DNA of 42,633 nt from Opitutales bacterium. Lineage in GTDB: Bacteria > Verrucomicrobiota > Verrucomicrobiia > Opitutales > JAFGAQ01. Each line of letters opens with the position of its first letter. Within the stretch, counting starts at the first letter, position 1. A model generated the notes under the pieces. The model did no database searches. It was not told where the DNA came from and saw only the letters and a program-made list of their open reading frames with translations. The stretch spans positions 1 to 42,633 of the forward strand of contig JAKSBQ010000087.1 of the NCBI GenBank assembly GCA_022361075.1, given 5' to 3'. This document shows, piece by piece, positions 18,301-25,424 of this stretch. A program made the translations under genes and the position numbers.

Positions 18301-19338
18301 TTTTTGAATACTCAATACCTCACCTTCCAGCCCCAACGGGGACCCATAGGCCAGTGTTTGCCGGTCCATGATCAGATACTGTAGATTTCCTTTTTGTGGC
18401 ACCCAAAGTCCATTGGTCTCGTCGGCATACATGTGGGTCACCCGGTTGAATAACAGACCGTTCTCTTGAGTGATTCTTTGAAGCAGACGGCCGTCCTTGT
18501 GGTAAACATAAACTCCGTGATCTTGGGTCCCAACGACTATGTAATCATCCCGGTTTGTTAGAATACAATTGATTTGCCCTTCAATGCTTGTCTCCTCGCT
18601 CGACTGATACCATGGATGAATTCCGGTTTCGTCCAAGAGAAAAATCCTACCTTCGTCACCCACGATCCAACACTGTTCATCAGTTCCCCAGACATCATGG
18701 ATCCACCAGAGATCGGCATGCTGAAACTCATCAGGAGCTTTTATGAGCTCACCGCTTTCTAAATCTAGGATGTAGAGCGTGAAAGGATGAGATCCGCCGG
18801 CGACGTAAATGGTATCGTTGAGGCTGAAAACGTCAGCGGCCCAGAAATCGAATTCGTAGACTCGATGGCTTCCGTCGTCACGGATAAGCATCATCTGTCT
18901 ACCGTTGAAGGCGAGCAAGCCTTCGGAATTCTCAAGTAGTTTTGAGATACCAAGAAAATTCCACTCAGTTGGACTAACTTCCTTACTCAAATTGATCTTG
19001 GTGGACCTACCCATCGCATCAGTTGAGATCTTCCAAATGTTTCCGCGCATGGTAAAGACAAGATCGTTTTCCTGTGTGGAAAGAAATGCGTCGAAATCAG
19101 TGCCCTCCTCAATGATCTCCCAAGTACTTCCATCGTAGGAGATAAGGGCTCTATCGGTTGAAAAAAGTATGCTTCCATCGGGAGATTTTCCGATATGCCT
19201 CATTTCAGAAGAGATCCCTGTATCAGATCTAGAGAAATTCACCTTCAGATTGTGCCCGAGATCTGCAAGCGCGAACGATTCGATACCTATTAGAAATGGT
19301 AGTGTGTTTAGCAGGACTGCGCGTATTTCCTTTAACAT
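15379..19338 (-). CDS. Hybrid sensor histidine kinase with propeller sensor
   Basis: A 1319-residue membrane kinase. A signal peptide (residues 1-25) leads into a long periplasmic part made of two-component-regulator propeller repeats (for example WIVGDEGRIFLLDETG, GLWVPQKGNLQYL). A Y_Y_Y-type beta domain and one transmembrane helix (about 737-757) come next. Inside lie a coiled coil, HisKA with phospho-acceptor His826 (NMSHEIRTPMNG), and an HATPase domain with NLLGNAIKF, DTGVGI and GTGLGLAIS. A divergent receiver-like domain follows (about 1030-1165), then a canonical receiver with Asp1245 (LILMDVQMP). There is no AraC output domain, unlike classic HTCS proteins, so a partner regulator must exist elsewhere. 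It faces the GH3 gene convergently. Confidence 0.92.
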   Translation of the reverse strand: MLKEIRAVLLNTLPFLIGIESFALADLGHNLKVNFSRSDTGISSEMRHIGKSPDGSILFSTDRALISYDGSTWEIIEEGTDFDAFLSTQENDLVFTMRGNIWKISTDAMGRSTKINLSKEVSPTEWNFLGISKLLENSEGLLAFNGRQMMLIRDDGSHRVYEFDFWAADVFSLNDTIYVAGGSHPFTLYILDLESGELIKAPDEFQHADLWWIHDVWGTDEQCWIVGDEGRIFLLDETGIHPWYQSSEETSIEGQINCILTNRDDYIVVGTQDHGVYVYHKDGRLLQRITQENGLLFNRVTHMYADETNGLWVPQKGNLQYLIMDRQTLAYGSPLGLEGEVLSIQKFQKKIYVGTGSGLFSLEEEKAGFTKIATLSRVSWMDISRGKLLFIHENGIGSFDGQQIEWIDTSLVEFAFLSKKHPDWLFYENNQSTIGVRWTDGKWSDPIPIAPDAGRPLGFGEDGNGWVWSIISAGKCLRFKPNANNEIVAEQISLAEGLPEVWAQPFIIEGNCYLGNNPVKKWNEKIRRFEHTDDFKYYDGWIPFGYEHVFSSEDGNVWVAKGKNVGNLVKRPHRETIAAIVIDGKNIDTRSNAIFRENDELVWIGGVNSLIRYEKLGSLHSDEELSEISIKRIVSLRDDSVIFSGTEYPETLELDYSQRSIRVEASLKNYRSCGFIRFSLGLTGFKEESTGWEYTNAWDFTNLVPGKYELTISGHDATGMPATPAVLPFRVSPPIYATIQAYSLYVIVSAIFILILLKLRTRHLTLLNRNLEEAVLSRTELVTKQRNLLEQQNEELNKAKDESDRLAQQAKIAAKSKSRFLANMSHEIRTPMNGVIGMCELLSETTLTSEQREYVSTIERSGENLLAIINDILNFSKIDAGRMQMESISFDLRKLVGEILSLLTTDAYKKRLEVVCDFDPSISSMHIGDPVRIQQVLINLLGNAIKFTPEGEVRLIIRPSQKFKEGIVFTIEDTGVGISEDQTKDLFSPFTQMDSSITRRFGGTGLGLAISHKLVQLMEGTISCERISGGGSRFTFEIPFKTDSSIRNRPQVFGYKKVYWFDKNQSRRESIQRFMDYMKIDSHISDSISSLSSICQDLTRDDMIWIDSWLLGKSDEETEELLQKIDQKSKIILLTEHSENKIRVLKQLENVEIVYKPLKCQNLSEALGGSLQQIDQISERAEKDKKFRLPELSNFKVMVVEDNRINQRLAKLTLAKFGITPDLFNDGLEATQAVRQKNYHLILMDVQMPNMGGFEATQKIRDFQELGSFRSMIFALTAGVADFKKEQYFSAGMDGYLAKPFKQSQLMNVVQKAYHRFFD
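15385..15407. terminator. Hairpin between the convergent GH3 and kinase genes
   Basis: A short stem CCTA/TAGG with a TGG loop is flanked by A and T tracts (85-89 of this hundred paired with 403-407 of the next). It can serve either strand, but it is AT-rich and weak. It lies within the last codons of the kinase gene. Read on the minus strand, the stem is longer by one G-U pair. Confidence 0.35.
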
Positions 19339-19527
19339 CTCGGAGACCGAAAAGAAGGGGTTCGATTGTATGCCCCATTTTTTATTTTCGACATGACGAG
19401 TGAGTTCTTAAGCAACAGCTACCTGTTTTGAAGTTGTTGTTATTGAGGAATGAACAATTCCATTATTCGAGTTTCTCCTTTACGCCAAGAGAAGTTGCTC
19501 TGACTGTAGATCAGTACACTTGTCCAG

Positions 19528-19929
19528 ATGCCAAAAGAGCTCAAAGAAACAGACTTCAGTATCAGAAACTCCAGCATCCCCGGTGTAGGGTTAGGGCTTT
19601 ATGCGATCTCAGCGATCAAAGTTGGTGATACAATCGGAAAGTATAAAGGCATGCACCTGACCGACGAACAGGCCAACGGTGAACCTTACGTTCATTCGAG
19701 ATATCTGGTTTGGGTGTGCAAAGACTGTTACATAGATGGTTCAAGGGGAGGCAACTACACGCGTTTTGTAAACCACTCAAAAACTCCCAACTGTGAGCTG
19801 GTGACAAGCAGTCGCTGGAAATCTGCTCGAATTCGTGCGATCAAAGATATTCAAGCGGGAGAAGAGCTGTTCTTCGACTATGGCGATGAATATTGGGAGA
19901 TTATCGGGGAAAAAGTCTTAAGTGTGTGA
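19528..19929 (+). CDS. SET-domain protein
   Basis: A 133-residue single SET domain, the fold of S-adenosylmethionine-dependent protein lysine methyltransferases. The SET motifs are all visible: GVGLGLYA (residues 19-26), NYTRFVNHSKTPNC (76-89, the pseudoknot RFxNHSxxPN), and GEELFFDYGDEYW (111-123) with the catalytic-site Tyr118. No pre-SET or post-SET zinc cysteines are present. SET proteins occur sporadically in bacteria and are often ascribed to transfer from eukaryotes. Here it stands alone between the kinase and the nfeD operon. The substrate is unknown. Confidence 0.88.
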   Translation: MPKELKETDFSIRNSSIPGVGLGLYAISAIKVGDTIGKYKGMHLTDEQANGEPYVHSRYLVWVCKDCYIDGSRGGNYTRFVNHSKTPNCELVTSSRWKSARIRAIKDIQAGEELFFDYGDEYWEIIGEKVLSV

Positions 19930-19946
19930 TGAGACAGAAGTGATTG

Positions 19947-19976
19947 ATTCATTTTTTTGATTTAATGAATTTTTTC
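19947..19976 (+). terminator. Possible terminator after the SET gene
   Basis: ATTCATT (19947-19953) pairs perfectly with AATGAAT (19964-19970) around a T-rich loop, and a run of T follows. The stem has only one G-C pair, so this is weak evidence. Confidence 0.3.
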
Positions 19977-20037
19977 CGAGTTACTGGGTTAGGTGAATAA
20001 ATACAGAAGAAATCAGACTCGTTTAACTTTTACTTTG

Positions 20038-20065
20038 TTGCGCTGAGCACTGCTTCATTTATAAA
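20038..20065 (+). promoter_or_regulatory. Possible promoter of the nfeD operon
   Basis: TTGCGC (20038-20043) and TATAAA (20060-20065) are separated by 16 bases, 24 bases before the nfeD ATG. The match to sigma-70 consensus is fair at -10 and partial at -35. There is no Shine-Dalgarno site in the short leader. Confidence 0.35.
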
Positions 20066-20089
20066 AATCGAAAACCTCTTTTTGTAATC

Positions 20090-20533
20090 ATGATTAAATT
20101 TACCCCTGAGATCTGGATCATCCTAGGTTTCGTCTTAATACTCCTCGAGTTTGTTGTTCCCGGTGCCTTGATTGTGTTCATGGGAACCGCCTCGATCATC
20201 GTTGGTTTGTTGATTTACATAGGGTTACCCATCGATCACGGCATTCCTTTCTTTGCTTTTATGATTTTGGCGATTGGCCAGATCGTTTTTTTAAGGAAGA
20301 GAGTGAAGTCCTGGTTCACAGGTGACACTGCTAAAGACAGCCAGGACTCCATTGAGGAATTTATCGGAAAGCCCGCAGAAGTTGTCTCGGGTTTTGAGGA
20401 TGGTGCTGAGGCGGGAACAGTCGTCTTCAAAGGAGCCAATTGGAAGGCTGTTTCAAAGGACCCATTATCCCCCGGAGAGAAAGTCGTGATCGAGAAGCAG
20501 GAGGGAATCACCCTTATCGTCAAAAAAAAATAA
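20090..20533 (+). CDS. NfeD-like membrane protein
   Basis: A short NfeD (147 residues) without the ClpP-like protease domain of long NfeD. Three hydrophobic segments lie at about residues 8-25, 28-47 and 52-70 (with LLEFVVPGALIVFMG). A soluble OB-fold domain runs from about residue 90 to the end, with IGKPAEV, GTVVFKGANWKAVSKDPLSPGEKV and the terminal EGITLIVKKK. NfeD proteins are encoded beside SPFH proteins and act with them in membrane organisation. Here the stomatin-like gene follows after 18 bases. Confidence 0.9.
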   Translation: MIKFTPEIWIILGFVLILLEFVVPGALIVFMGTASIIVGLLIYIGLPIDHGIPFFAFMILAIGQIVFLRKRVKSWFTGDTAKDSQDSIEEFIGKPAEVVSGFEDGAEAGTVVFKGANWKAVSKDPLSPGEKVVIEKQEGITLIVKKK

Positions 20534-20551
20534 CTCTAACAACCTAATATT

Positions 20552-21484
20552 ATGGATATCACAGCATTATTGATGATCGGATTCACAATCGTTGTGGTTG
20601 TGACTCTGTTCAAGACTGCAAAGGTCGTTCCTCAACGGCAACAGTTCGTTATCGAGAGACTCGGGAAATACTCGAGAACTCTGGACGCGGGATTTCATTT
20701 TCTGATCCCTTTTTTAGATAAAGTGGCTTACAAGCACTCTTTGAAAGAAAGAGCGTTTGATGTTCCTTCGCAACAATGTATCACAAAGGATAATATCTCG
20801 GTTGAGATCGATGGAATTCTTTATCTCCAGGTGATGGATGCTAAGGCGGCGAGTTACGGTATCGAAAACTATGAGTTTGCATCCTCCCAACTCGCACAAA
20901 CCACGCTCCGTTCGGAAATCGGCAAAATCGAGCTTGATCGAACTTTCGAAGAGCGTGAGACCATCAACTCTGAAGTCGTTCAAGCTGTGGATAAAGCATC
21001 TGATCCGTGGGGAGTGAAGATCCTTCGATATGAAATTAAGGACATCATTCCACCGACTTCTGTAAAAGATGCTCTGGAGAAGCAGATGCGAGCGGAGCGT
21101 GAGCGTCGAGCGGTGGTCGCCGAATCCGAAGGAGAACGTCAGGCGAAGATTAATGTTTCAGAGGGGATGAAGCAGGAGTCTATCAATATCTCTGAAGCAG
21201 AGAAGATTCGCCAAATCAACGAAGCACAGGGTAAGGCGGAAGAAATTGAACTGATTGCTACGGCTACTGCTGAAGGTTTGCGTAAAGTAGCCGATGCGAT
21301 CAACGCTCCGGGTGGCAGTGAAGCCATGAACTTGAGGGTGGCTGAACAGTATGTGAAAGAGTTTGGAAACTTAGCTAAAGAAACGAACACTCTCATCCTA
21401 CCTCAGAGCATGAGTGATGTTGGATCGTTTGTTGGCACGATCACCAAGACACTGGATCAGATCAAAAAGTCTCCTACGAACTAG
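20552..21484 (+). CDS. SPFH/stomatin-like (QmcA/paraslipin-type) protein
   Basis: A 310-residue membrane-anchored SPFH protein. It has an N-terminal transmembrane helix (about residues 4-22), followed by the band 7 domain with VVPQRQQFVIERLGKYSRTLDAG, FDVPSQQCITKDNISVEIDGI and LRSEIGKIELDRTFEERETIN. An Ala/Glu-rich coiled coil (about 170-245) precedes a short C-terminal region. These proteins oligomerise into large rings or cages in membrane microdomains. The pairing with NfeD is the conserved arrangement for this family. Confidence 0.92.
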   Translation: MDITALLMIGFTIVVVVTLFKTAKVVPQRQQFVIERLGKYSRTLDAGFHFLIPFLDKVAYKHSLKERAFDVPSQQCITKDNISVEIDGILYLQVMDAKAASYGIENYEFASSQLAQTTLRSEIGKIELDRTFEERETINSEVVQAVDKASDPWGVKILRYEIKDIIPPTSVKDALEKQMRAERERRAVVAESEGERQAKINVSEGMKQESINISEAEKIRQINEAQGKAEEIELIATATAEGLRKVADAINAPGGSEAMNLRVAEQYVKEFGNLAKETNTLILPQSMSDVGSFVGTITKTLDQIKKSPTN

Positions 21485-21489
21485 ACGTT

Positions 21490-21498
21490 TGCTATAGT
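21490..21498 (+). promoter_or_regulatory. Extended -10 promoter candidate
   Basis: TGCTATAGT is an extended -10 element (TGn plus TATAGT). No good -35 is visible at the matching distance, as is allowed for extended -10 promoters. Transcription would start near 21505, directly before the dyad at 21512-21555 and the gene coupled to lpxC. Confidence 0.4.
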
Positions 21499-21511
21499 CT
21501 TAACACTTTGG

Positions 21512-21555
21512 GCATCATGCACAGTCGATCGGGCGTTTTCGACCAAACATGATGC
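21512..21555 (+). promoter_or_regulatory. Leader hairpin or dyad upstream of the lpxC operon
   Basis: GCATCATG (21512-21519) pairs perfectly with CATGATGC (21548-21555), and inside it GTCGA (21524-21528) pairs with TCGAC (21539-21543). It lies just downstream of the extended -10 candidate and ends 23 bases before the chosen start at 21579. It could be an RNA leader structure or a protein operator. No T tract follows, so it is not a terminator. Confidence 0.45.
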
Positions 21556-21578
21556 TCGCTTGCATTCAGCAGTTCTCC

Positions 21579-22238
21579 ATGAGATTTCCTCCTTTGCTTA
21601 CTTTTGGCTTGGTTTTCATCTGCATGTGCGTTTTGGCGAAGCCGAAGACACGTGTTTTTTCGGAGTTGGTAGAGTCTAACTATCATTTTCAGGTTTTTGA
21701 GTGGAATGGGGAAGCTGAGAATGTGTTGCGAGAGGTAGCTGACGCAACCTGCCTGGAATTCAATCAAAAGGATCAGTTCTTTGATCGAACCAACGAAGTT
21801 GGCATTGAGATCGAAAGAATACTAGAGGAGCAGTTCGTAAAACGAGAGGTGAAGTGTGAAGCCCCAAGAACACTTTCAGGGAGAAAACAGAATGGTGGTT
21901 ATCCGGACTTAGCTTTTGAACTCGATGGAGCTAATTTCTATCTCGAGGTGAAAGTGTTTTCCTCGGATACGATTTCTTCCACCCAGCGAACCTTTTACTT
22001 TAGTGTTTCGGATGACCCCAAAATTGTAAGAGACGCTTTTCATTTATTGATTGGGTTTGAGCTGGAGAAAAAGGACGATTCTGACTACCGAATCCTACAG
22101 TATCATGTTCGCGATTTGAGATATTTGCCTTGCAAAGTGAAAGTAGAGTATAACGCTAGCAATAAATCTTTATACGGTGAAGAGGCTCGAGGTTATCAGT
22201 TCTCGTCTTCTACTTCTACCAACGGATCTAGCCCATGA
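21579..22238 (+). CDS. Putative exported PD-(D/E)XK-fold protein
   Basis: A 219-residue protein not assigned to a named family. The N-terminus (RFPPLLTFGLVFICMCVLA) looks like a signal peptide or membrane anchor. The soluble part carries the pattern of a PD-(D/E)XK nuclease core: a Glu-bearing helix (VGIEIERILEEQF, residues 74-86), then YPDLAFELDG with Pro109-Asp110, then FYLEVKVF with Glu123-Val-Lys125. After the core come a DAFHLLIGFELEKK strand/helix and RDLRYLPCKVKVEYN. A start at 21549 is possible but would lie inside the dyad. The stop and the lpxC start overlap (ATGA), so they are translationally coupled. Nuclease activity is inference only. Confidence 0.7.
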   Translation: MRFPPLLTFGLVFICMCVLAKPKTRVFSELVESNYHFQVFEWNGEAENVLREVADATCLEFNQKDQFFDRTNEVGIEIERILEEQFVKREVKCEAPRTLSGRKQNGGYPDLAFELDGANFYLEVKVFSSDTISSTQRTFYFSVSDDPKIVRDAFHLLIGFELEKKDDSDYRILQYHVRDLRYLPCKVKVEYNASNKSLYGEEARGYQFSSSTSTNGSSP

Positions 22239-23065
22239 ATCAGTTCAGCCTTAAAAACAAAGTCTCTGCAGAGGGAGTTTCCCTTCACCACGGCGAGCAA
22301 GTCACGGTTTCGTTTTTACCATCTGATGAGAATACAGGAATCGTTTTCAGGAGAGTTGATTTACCGGGAAGCCCGGAGATCAAGCCGAATTACAACTTGG
22401 TTACCGATCTCCTTCGAAACACGACTGTTAGCAGTGGAGATGTCGAGATTTCGACTATTGAGCACGTAATGAGCGCGTTGCGAGGAATGGGAGTCGACAA
22501 CGCAGTTGTTGAACTCGATGGGGCGGAACCACCGATTTTTGACGGATCTGCGAAAAAGTTTGTGGAAATGGTCCGGGAAGCTGAGGTCGTTGAACAAGGT
22601 GCTGAACGGAGTTACCTAAAACTTGACCAGACAGTTTCTCTTGTGAATGAAGACCGCATCCTGATCGCCTGTCCTCATGAAGGTTTTAAGGTAACCTGTA
22701 CATTTGCGGATGATAAGAGTAGGCATACCCAGTTCGTGAGTTTGGAAATCACTCCAGAATCCTATGTGTCTGACATCGCTGAAGCTCGGACTTTTGCTTT
22801 CTACGAAGATATCGAAGGATTGCTCAGTCAGGGGAAGATCAAAGGTGGGAGCCTCGACACTGCATTGGTTATCAAAGATGACAAAGTGATGTCCAAAGAA
22901 CCTCTTCGCTTTGAGAACGAGTTTGTGCGCCACAAAGTACTTGATATTGTTGGCGATTTGGCCTTACTGGGGAGCTTTTTTCAAGCCCACATTATCGCAA
23001 CTAAGCCTGGTCATGCACTGAACGTGAAATTCGCAGGGCTTTTGGGCGAGCACTGGAAAATTTGA
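22235..23065 (+). CDS. lpxC: UDP-3-O-acyl-N-acetylglucosamine deacetylase
   Basis: Catalyses the committed step of lipid A synthesis, a zinc-dependent deacetylation in the cytoplasm. The 276-residue product has both beta-alpha-beta repeats. Zinc ligands are visible: His77 in TIEHVMSALRGMGVDN, and His and Asp in FVRHKVLDIVGDLALLG. The catalytic His lies in ATKPGHALNVK. GVSLHHGE near the N-terminus and EPPIFDGSA are also typical. It overlaps the upstream gene by four bases and precedes fabZ by 10 bases. It implies an LPS-containing outer membrane. Confidence 0.95.
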   Translation: MNQFSLKNKVSAEGVSLHHGEQVTVSFLPSDENTGIVFRRVDLPGSPEIKPNYNLVTDLLRNTTVSSGDVEISTIEHVMSALRGMGVDNAVVELDGAEPPIFDGSAKKFVEMVREAEVVEQGAERSYLKLDQTVSLVNEDRILIACPHEGFKVTCTFADDKSRHTQFVSLEITPESYVSDIAEARTFAFYEDIEGLLSQGKIKGGSLDTALVIKDDKVMSKEPLRFENEFVRHKVLDIVGDLALLGSFFQAHIIATKPGHALNVKFAGLLGEHWKI

Positions 23066-23075
23066 TTAGAAACAG

Positions 23076-23540
23076 ATGGACACAGACTCACAACCTCAGT
23101 CGGAAGTAACTTCGCTCGGGATCAACGAGCTCATGGATTATCTTCCACATCGTTATCCTTTCTTGTTAATTGATCGCGTCATTGAGCTTCAGGACGAAAC
23201 CGTCAAGGCCATCAAAAACGTGACGATCAACGAACCCTTCTTCAATGGACACTTTCCCGGGAAACCTGTGATGCCTGGTGTCCTTCAAATCGAAGCCATG
23301 GCACAGGCCGCGGGAATCGTGCTTTTACGCAAGGTCAATGAGAAAAACAAACTCGCGCTTTTTATGAGTTGCGACAAGGTGAAATTCCGTAAGGTTGTGG
23401 AACCCGGAGACCAGTTGGTCATTGAAGCGAAGCTCACCAAAGTGAGAGGTGGTAAGCTCGGCATGGCTTCCGCGACAGCCAGTGTTGACGGTAAGGTTGT
23501 TTCCTCTGCGGATCTTACCTTTTCCCTGATCGATGGATAG
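23076..23540 (+). CDS. fabZ: 3-hydroxyacyl-ACP dehydratase
   Basis: Dehydrates beta-hydroxyacyl-ACP in fatty acid elongation. The 154-residue hotdog-fold product has the [12 protein letters not shown] segment (about residues 24-35) and the catalytic region [21 protein letters not shown] with the family His and Glu. The close link to lpxC is common, because both enzymes draw on the same 3-hydroxyacyl-ACP pool. In Bacteroidetes the two are fused; here they are separate genes 10 bases apart. Confidence 0.95.
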   Translation: MDTDSQPQSEVTSLGINELMDYLPHRYPFLLIDRVIELQDETVKAIKNVTINEPFFNGHFPGKPVMPGVLQIEAMAQAAGIVLLRKVNEKNKLALFMSCDKVKFRKVVEPGDQLVIEAKLTKVRGGKLGMASATASVDGKVVSSADLTFSLIDG

Positions 23541-23694
23541 GCCTCAGAGGGCTTTAAAAAATAATTTTCAGAAAATGAAGATTGTTCAGATTTTATCTTG
23601 ACGCTCTCTTCGTTGAAGACCATTTTTTTTGGTTTATCCATTTTTCAATCAACAAAAGCGATACAACAAATTCACTAAAATAATGAGTATTTTG

Positions 23695-23770
23695 GCCCAT
23701 GTAGCTCAGTCGGCAGAGCGCGTCCTTGGTAAGGACGAGGTCGGCGGTTCAAATCCGCTCGTGGGCTCCA
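23695..23770 (+). tRNA. tRNA-Thr (GGT)
   Basis: The 76-base cloverleaf has acceptor GCCCATG/CGTGGGC with encoded CCA and anticodon stem CGTCC/GGACG around TTGGTAA (anticodon GGT). The T arm is GGCGG TTCAAAT CCGCT. It lies 45 bases before tuf and probably forms one transcript with it, an arrangement like the tRNA-tufB operon of E. coli. Confidence 0.95.
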
Positions 23771-23815
23771 TTACTTCTTTTATTTTTTAAACTAAACCCA
23801 AATCCACGACCATTC

Positions 23816-25006
23816 ATGGCTAAGGAAACATTCCAAAGAACTAAACCACACGTCAACGTTGGTACGATCGGACACATCGACCACGGCAAAACCACCCTGA
23901 CTGCGAGTATTCTTGCGGTTCAAGCATCCAAGGGATTGGCAGAAGAAAAAAAATATGCTGATATCGCTAAGGGTGGAACAGTGCGTGATGCATCTAAGAT
24001 CGTAACGATCGCAGTATCACACGTTGAGTACGAATCAGAAACACGTCACTACGCCCACGTTGACTGTCCAGGCCACGCGGACTTCGTTAAGAACATGATT
24101 ACCGGAGCGGCGCAAATGGACGGAGCTATCCTTGTTGTAGGAGCTGACGACGGACCTATGCCACAAACTCGTGAGCACATCCTTCTTGCCCGTCAGGTTG
24201 GTGTTCCTAATATCGTTGTTTTCCTAAACAAGATCGACCTTCTCGACGACGAGGAGCTTCTTGAGCTTGTTGAAATGGAAGTTCGCGATCTTCTCAGCAA
24301 ATACGAGTATGATGGAGATAACATCACCATCGTTCGTGGTTCTTCACTTTCTGCTATTAACCTTGAAGAGGAAGGTAAAGCTCACATCCAGACTCTTATG
24401 GAAGCTCTGGATAACGACATTGCTGAGCCTGAGCGTGAGACTGACAAGCCTTTGTTGATGTCTGTTGAGGACGTTTTCACCATCACTGGTCGTGGAACTG
24501 TTGCTACAGGTCGTATCGAGCGTGGTATCATCAAGGTGGGTGAGGAAGTAGAAATCGTTGGTATGGGCGAAACTCAAAAGACTACCTGCACAGGTGTTGA
24601 GATGTTCCGCAAGCTCCTTGATCAAGGTCAGGCGGGTGACAACGTAGGGCTTCTTCTCCGTGGTGTTGAAAAGAAAGATATCCAGCGCGGTCATGTAATC
24701 GCGAAGCCTGGATCCATCACTCCACACACTAAGGCAGTTGCACAGATCTACGTTTTGACCAAGGATGAAGGTGGTCGTCACACTCCTTTCTTTAAGGGAT
24801 ATCGTCCACAATTCTTCTTCGGAACTGCTGATGTAACCGGAATATGTGAACTTCCTGAGGGAGTTGAGATGGTTATGCCTGGTGACAACTTGAAGATCAA
24901 TATCGACCTTCAAAAGAAGATCGCGATGGAAAAAGGACAACGTTTCGCAATCCGCGAAGGGGGTCGTACCATCGGTGCAGGTCAAATCACTGAGGTTATC
25001 GAATAG
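23816..25006 (+). CDS. tuf: Elongation factor Tu
   Basis: EF-Tu delivers aminoacyl-tRNA to the ribosome. The start is set at [20 protein letters not shown]; a longer reading would run through tRNA-Thr. The 396-residue product has G1 [10 protein letters not shown]3 DCPGHAD, G4 NKID and G5 SSLSA-like RGSSLSA. The switch regions and domains 2 and 3 follow, with [18 protein letters not shown] and [15 protein letters not shown]. The Val-to-Ile change in G1 and NKID instead of NKCD/NKVD are conservative. It is placed with tRNA-Trp, secE and nusG rather than with fusA. Confidence 0.97.
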   Translation: MAKETFQRTKPHVNVGTIGHIDHGKTTLTASILAVQASKGLAEEKKYADIAKGGTVRDASKIVTIAVSHVEYESETRHYAHVDCPGHADFVKNMITGAAQMDGAILVVGADDGPMPQTREHILLARQVGVPNIVVFLNKIDLLDDEELLELVEMEVRDLLSKYEYDGDNITIVRGSSLSAINLEEEGKAHIQTLMEALDNDIAEPERETDKPLLMSVEDVFTITGRGTVATGRIERGIIKVGEEVEIVGMGETQKTTCTGVEMFRKLLDQGQAGDNVGLLLRGVEKKDIQRGHVIAKPGSITPHTKAVAQIYVLTKDEGGRHTPFFKGYRPQFFFGTADVTGICELPEGVEMVMPGDNLKINIDLQKKIAMEKGQRFAIREGGRTIGAGQITEVIE

Positions 25007-25024
25007 GTTCTATATTTATAATTC

Positions 25025-25062
25025 CGACACGAGCCCTCCGGAAACGGTCGGGCTCGAAGTCG
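25025..25062 (+). terminator. Strong hairpin after tuf
   Basis: Nested stems CGAC/GTCG, CGAGCCC/GGGCTCG and CCG/CGG close on a GAAA tetraloop, followed by TTTGTTAG. The T tract is poor, so it could be a partial terminator or an RNA processing structure between the tuf message and tRNA-Trp, which begins 7 bases later. Confidence 0.55.
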
Positions 25063-25069
25063 TTTGTTA

Positions 25070-25146
25070 GGGAGAATAGTTCAATTGGCTAGAGCAGCGG
25101 TCTCCAAAACCGCAAGTTGGGGGTTCGAATCCCTCTTCTCCCGCCA
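25070..25146 (+). tRNA. tRNA-Trp (CCA)
   Basis: The 77-base cloverleaf has acceptor GGGAGAA/TTCTCCC with discriminator G and encoded CCA. The anticodon stem is GCGGT/ACCGC around CTCCAAA (anticodon CCA). The position between tuf and secE is widely conserved in bacteria. Confidence 0.96.
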
Positions 25147-25173
25147 TTTTTTAAACAATTAAACCGATCCAGT

Positions 25174-25389
25174 ATGCTCAAGAGTATAGGTAATTTTTTC
25201 AGAGGTATTCGTCACTTTTGGGGCGAGACGATCTCGGAACTTAAAAAGTCTTCTTGGCCTACTTGGAAAGAACTCAAAGACAACACGATCATCGTGTTGA
25301 TTGCTGTATTTATCTTAGGAACATTTATCGCTGTTGCGGACTACTCACTGAACCAGTGGGCTACGTTTTTCACTGATCTTGTGCGTTAA
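25174..25389 (+). CDS. secE: Protein translocase subunit SecE
   Basis: SecE clamps the two halves of SecY. The product has 71 residues with an amphipathic N-terminal part (ETISELKKSSWPTWKELKDNT, the conserved SecE motif) and one transmembrane helix (about residues 40-58). A start at 25117 would overlap tRNA-Trp and is rejected. It lies before nusG, as usual. Confidence 0.94.
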   Translation: MLKSIGNFFRGIRHFWGETISELKKSSWPTWKELKDNTIIVLIAVFILGTFIAVADYSLNQWATFFTDLVR

Positions 25390-25424
25390 TCGCAATCGGT
25401 GAAAATACAAAATATTGTTATCAT

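Noticed and set aside
23541-23694. Promoter for tRNA-Thr/tuf (TTGACG near 23597)
   Set aside because: A good -35-like hexamer is present, but no acceptable -10 lies 16-18 bases downstream; the true promoter could not be placed.
23726-23815. N-terminally extended tuf reading frame
   Set aside because: It would translate part of tRNA-Thr; the family N-terminus [12 protein letters not shown] starts at 23816.
25117-25173. N-terminally extended secE reading frame
   Set aside because: It overlaps tRNA-Trp and the added residues do not resemble SecE.
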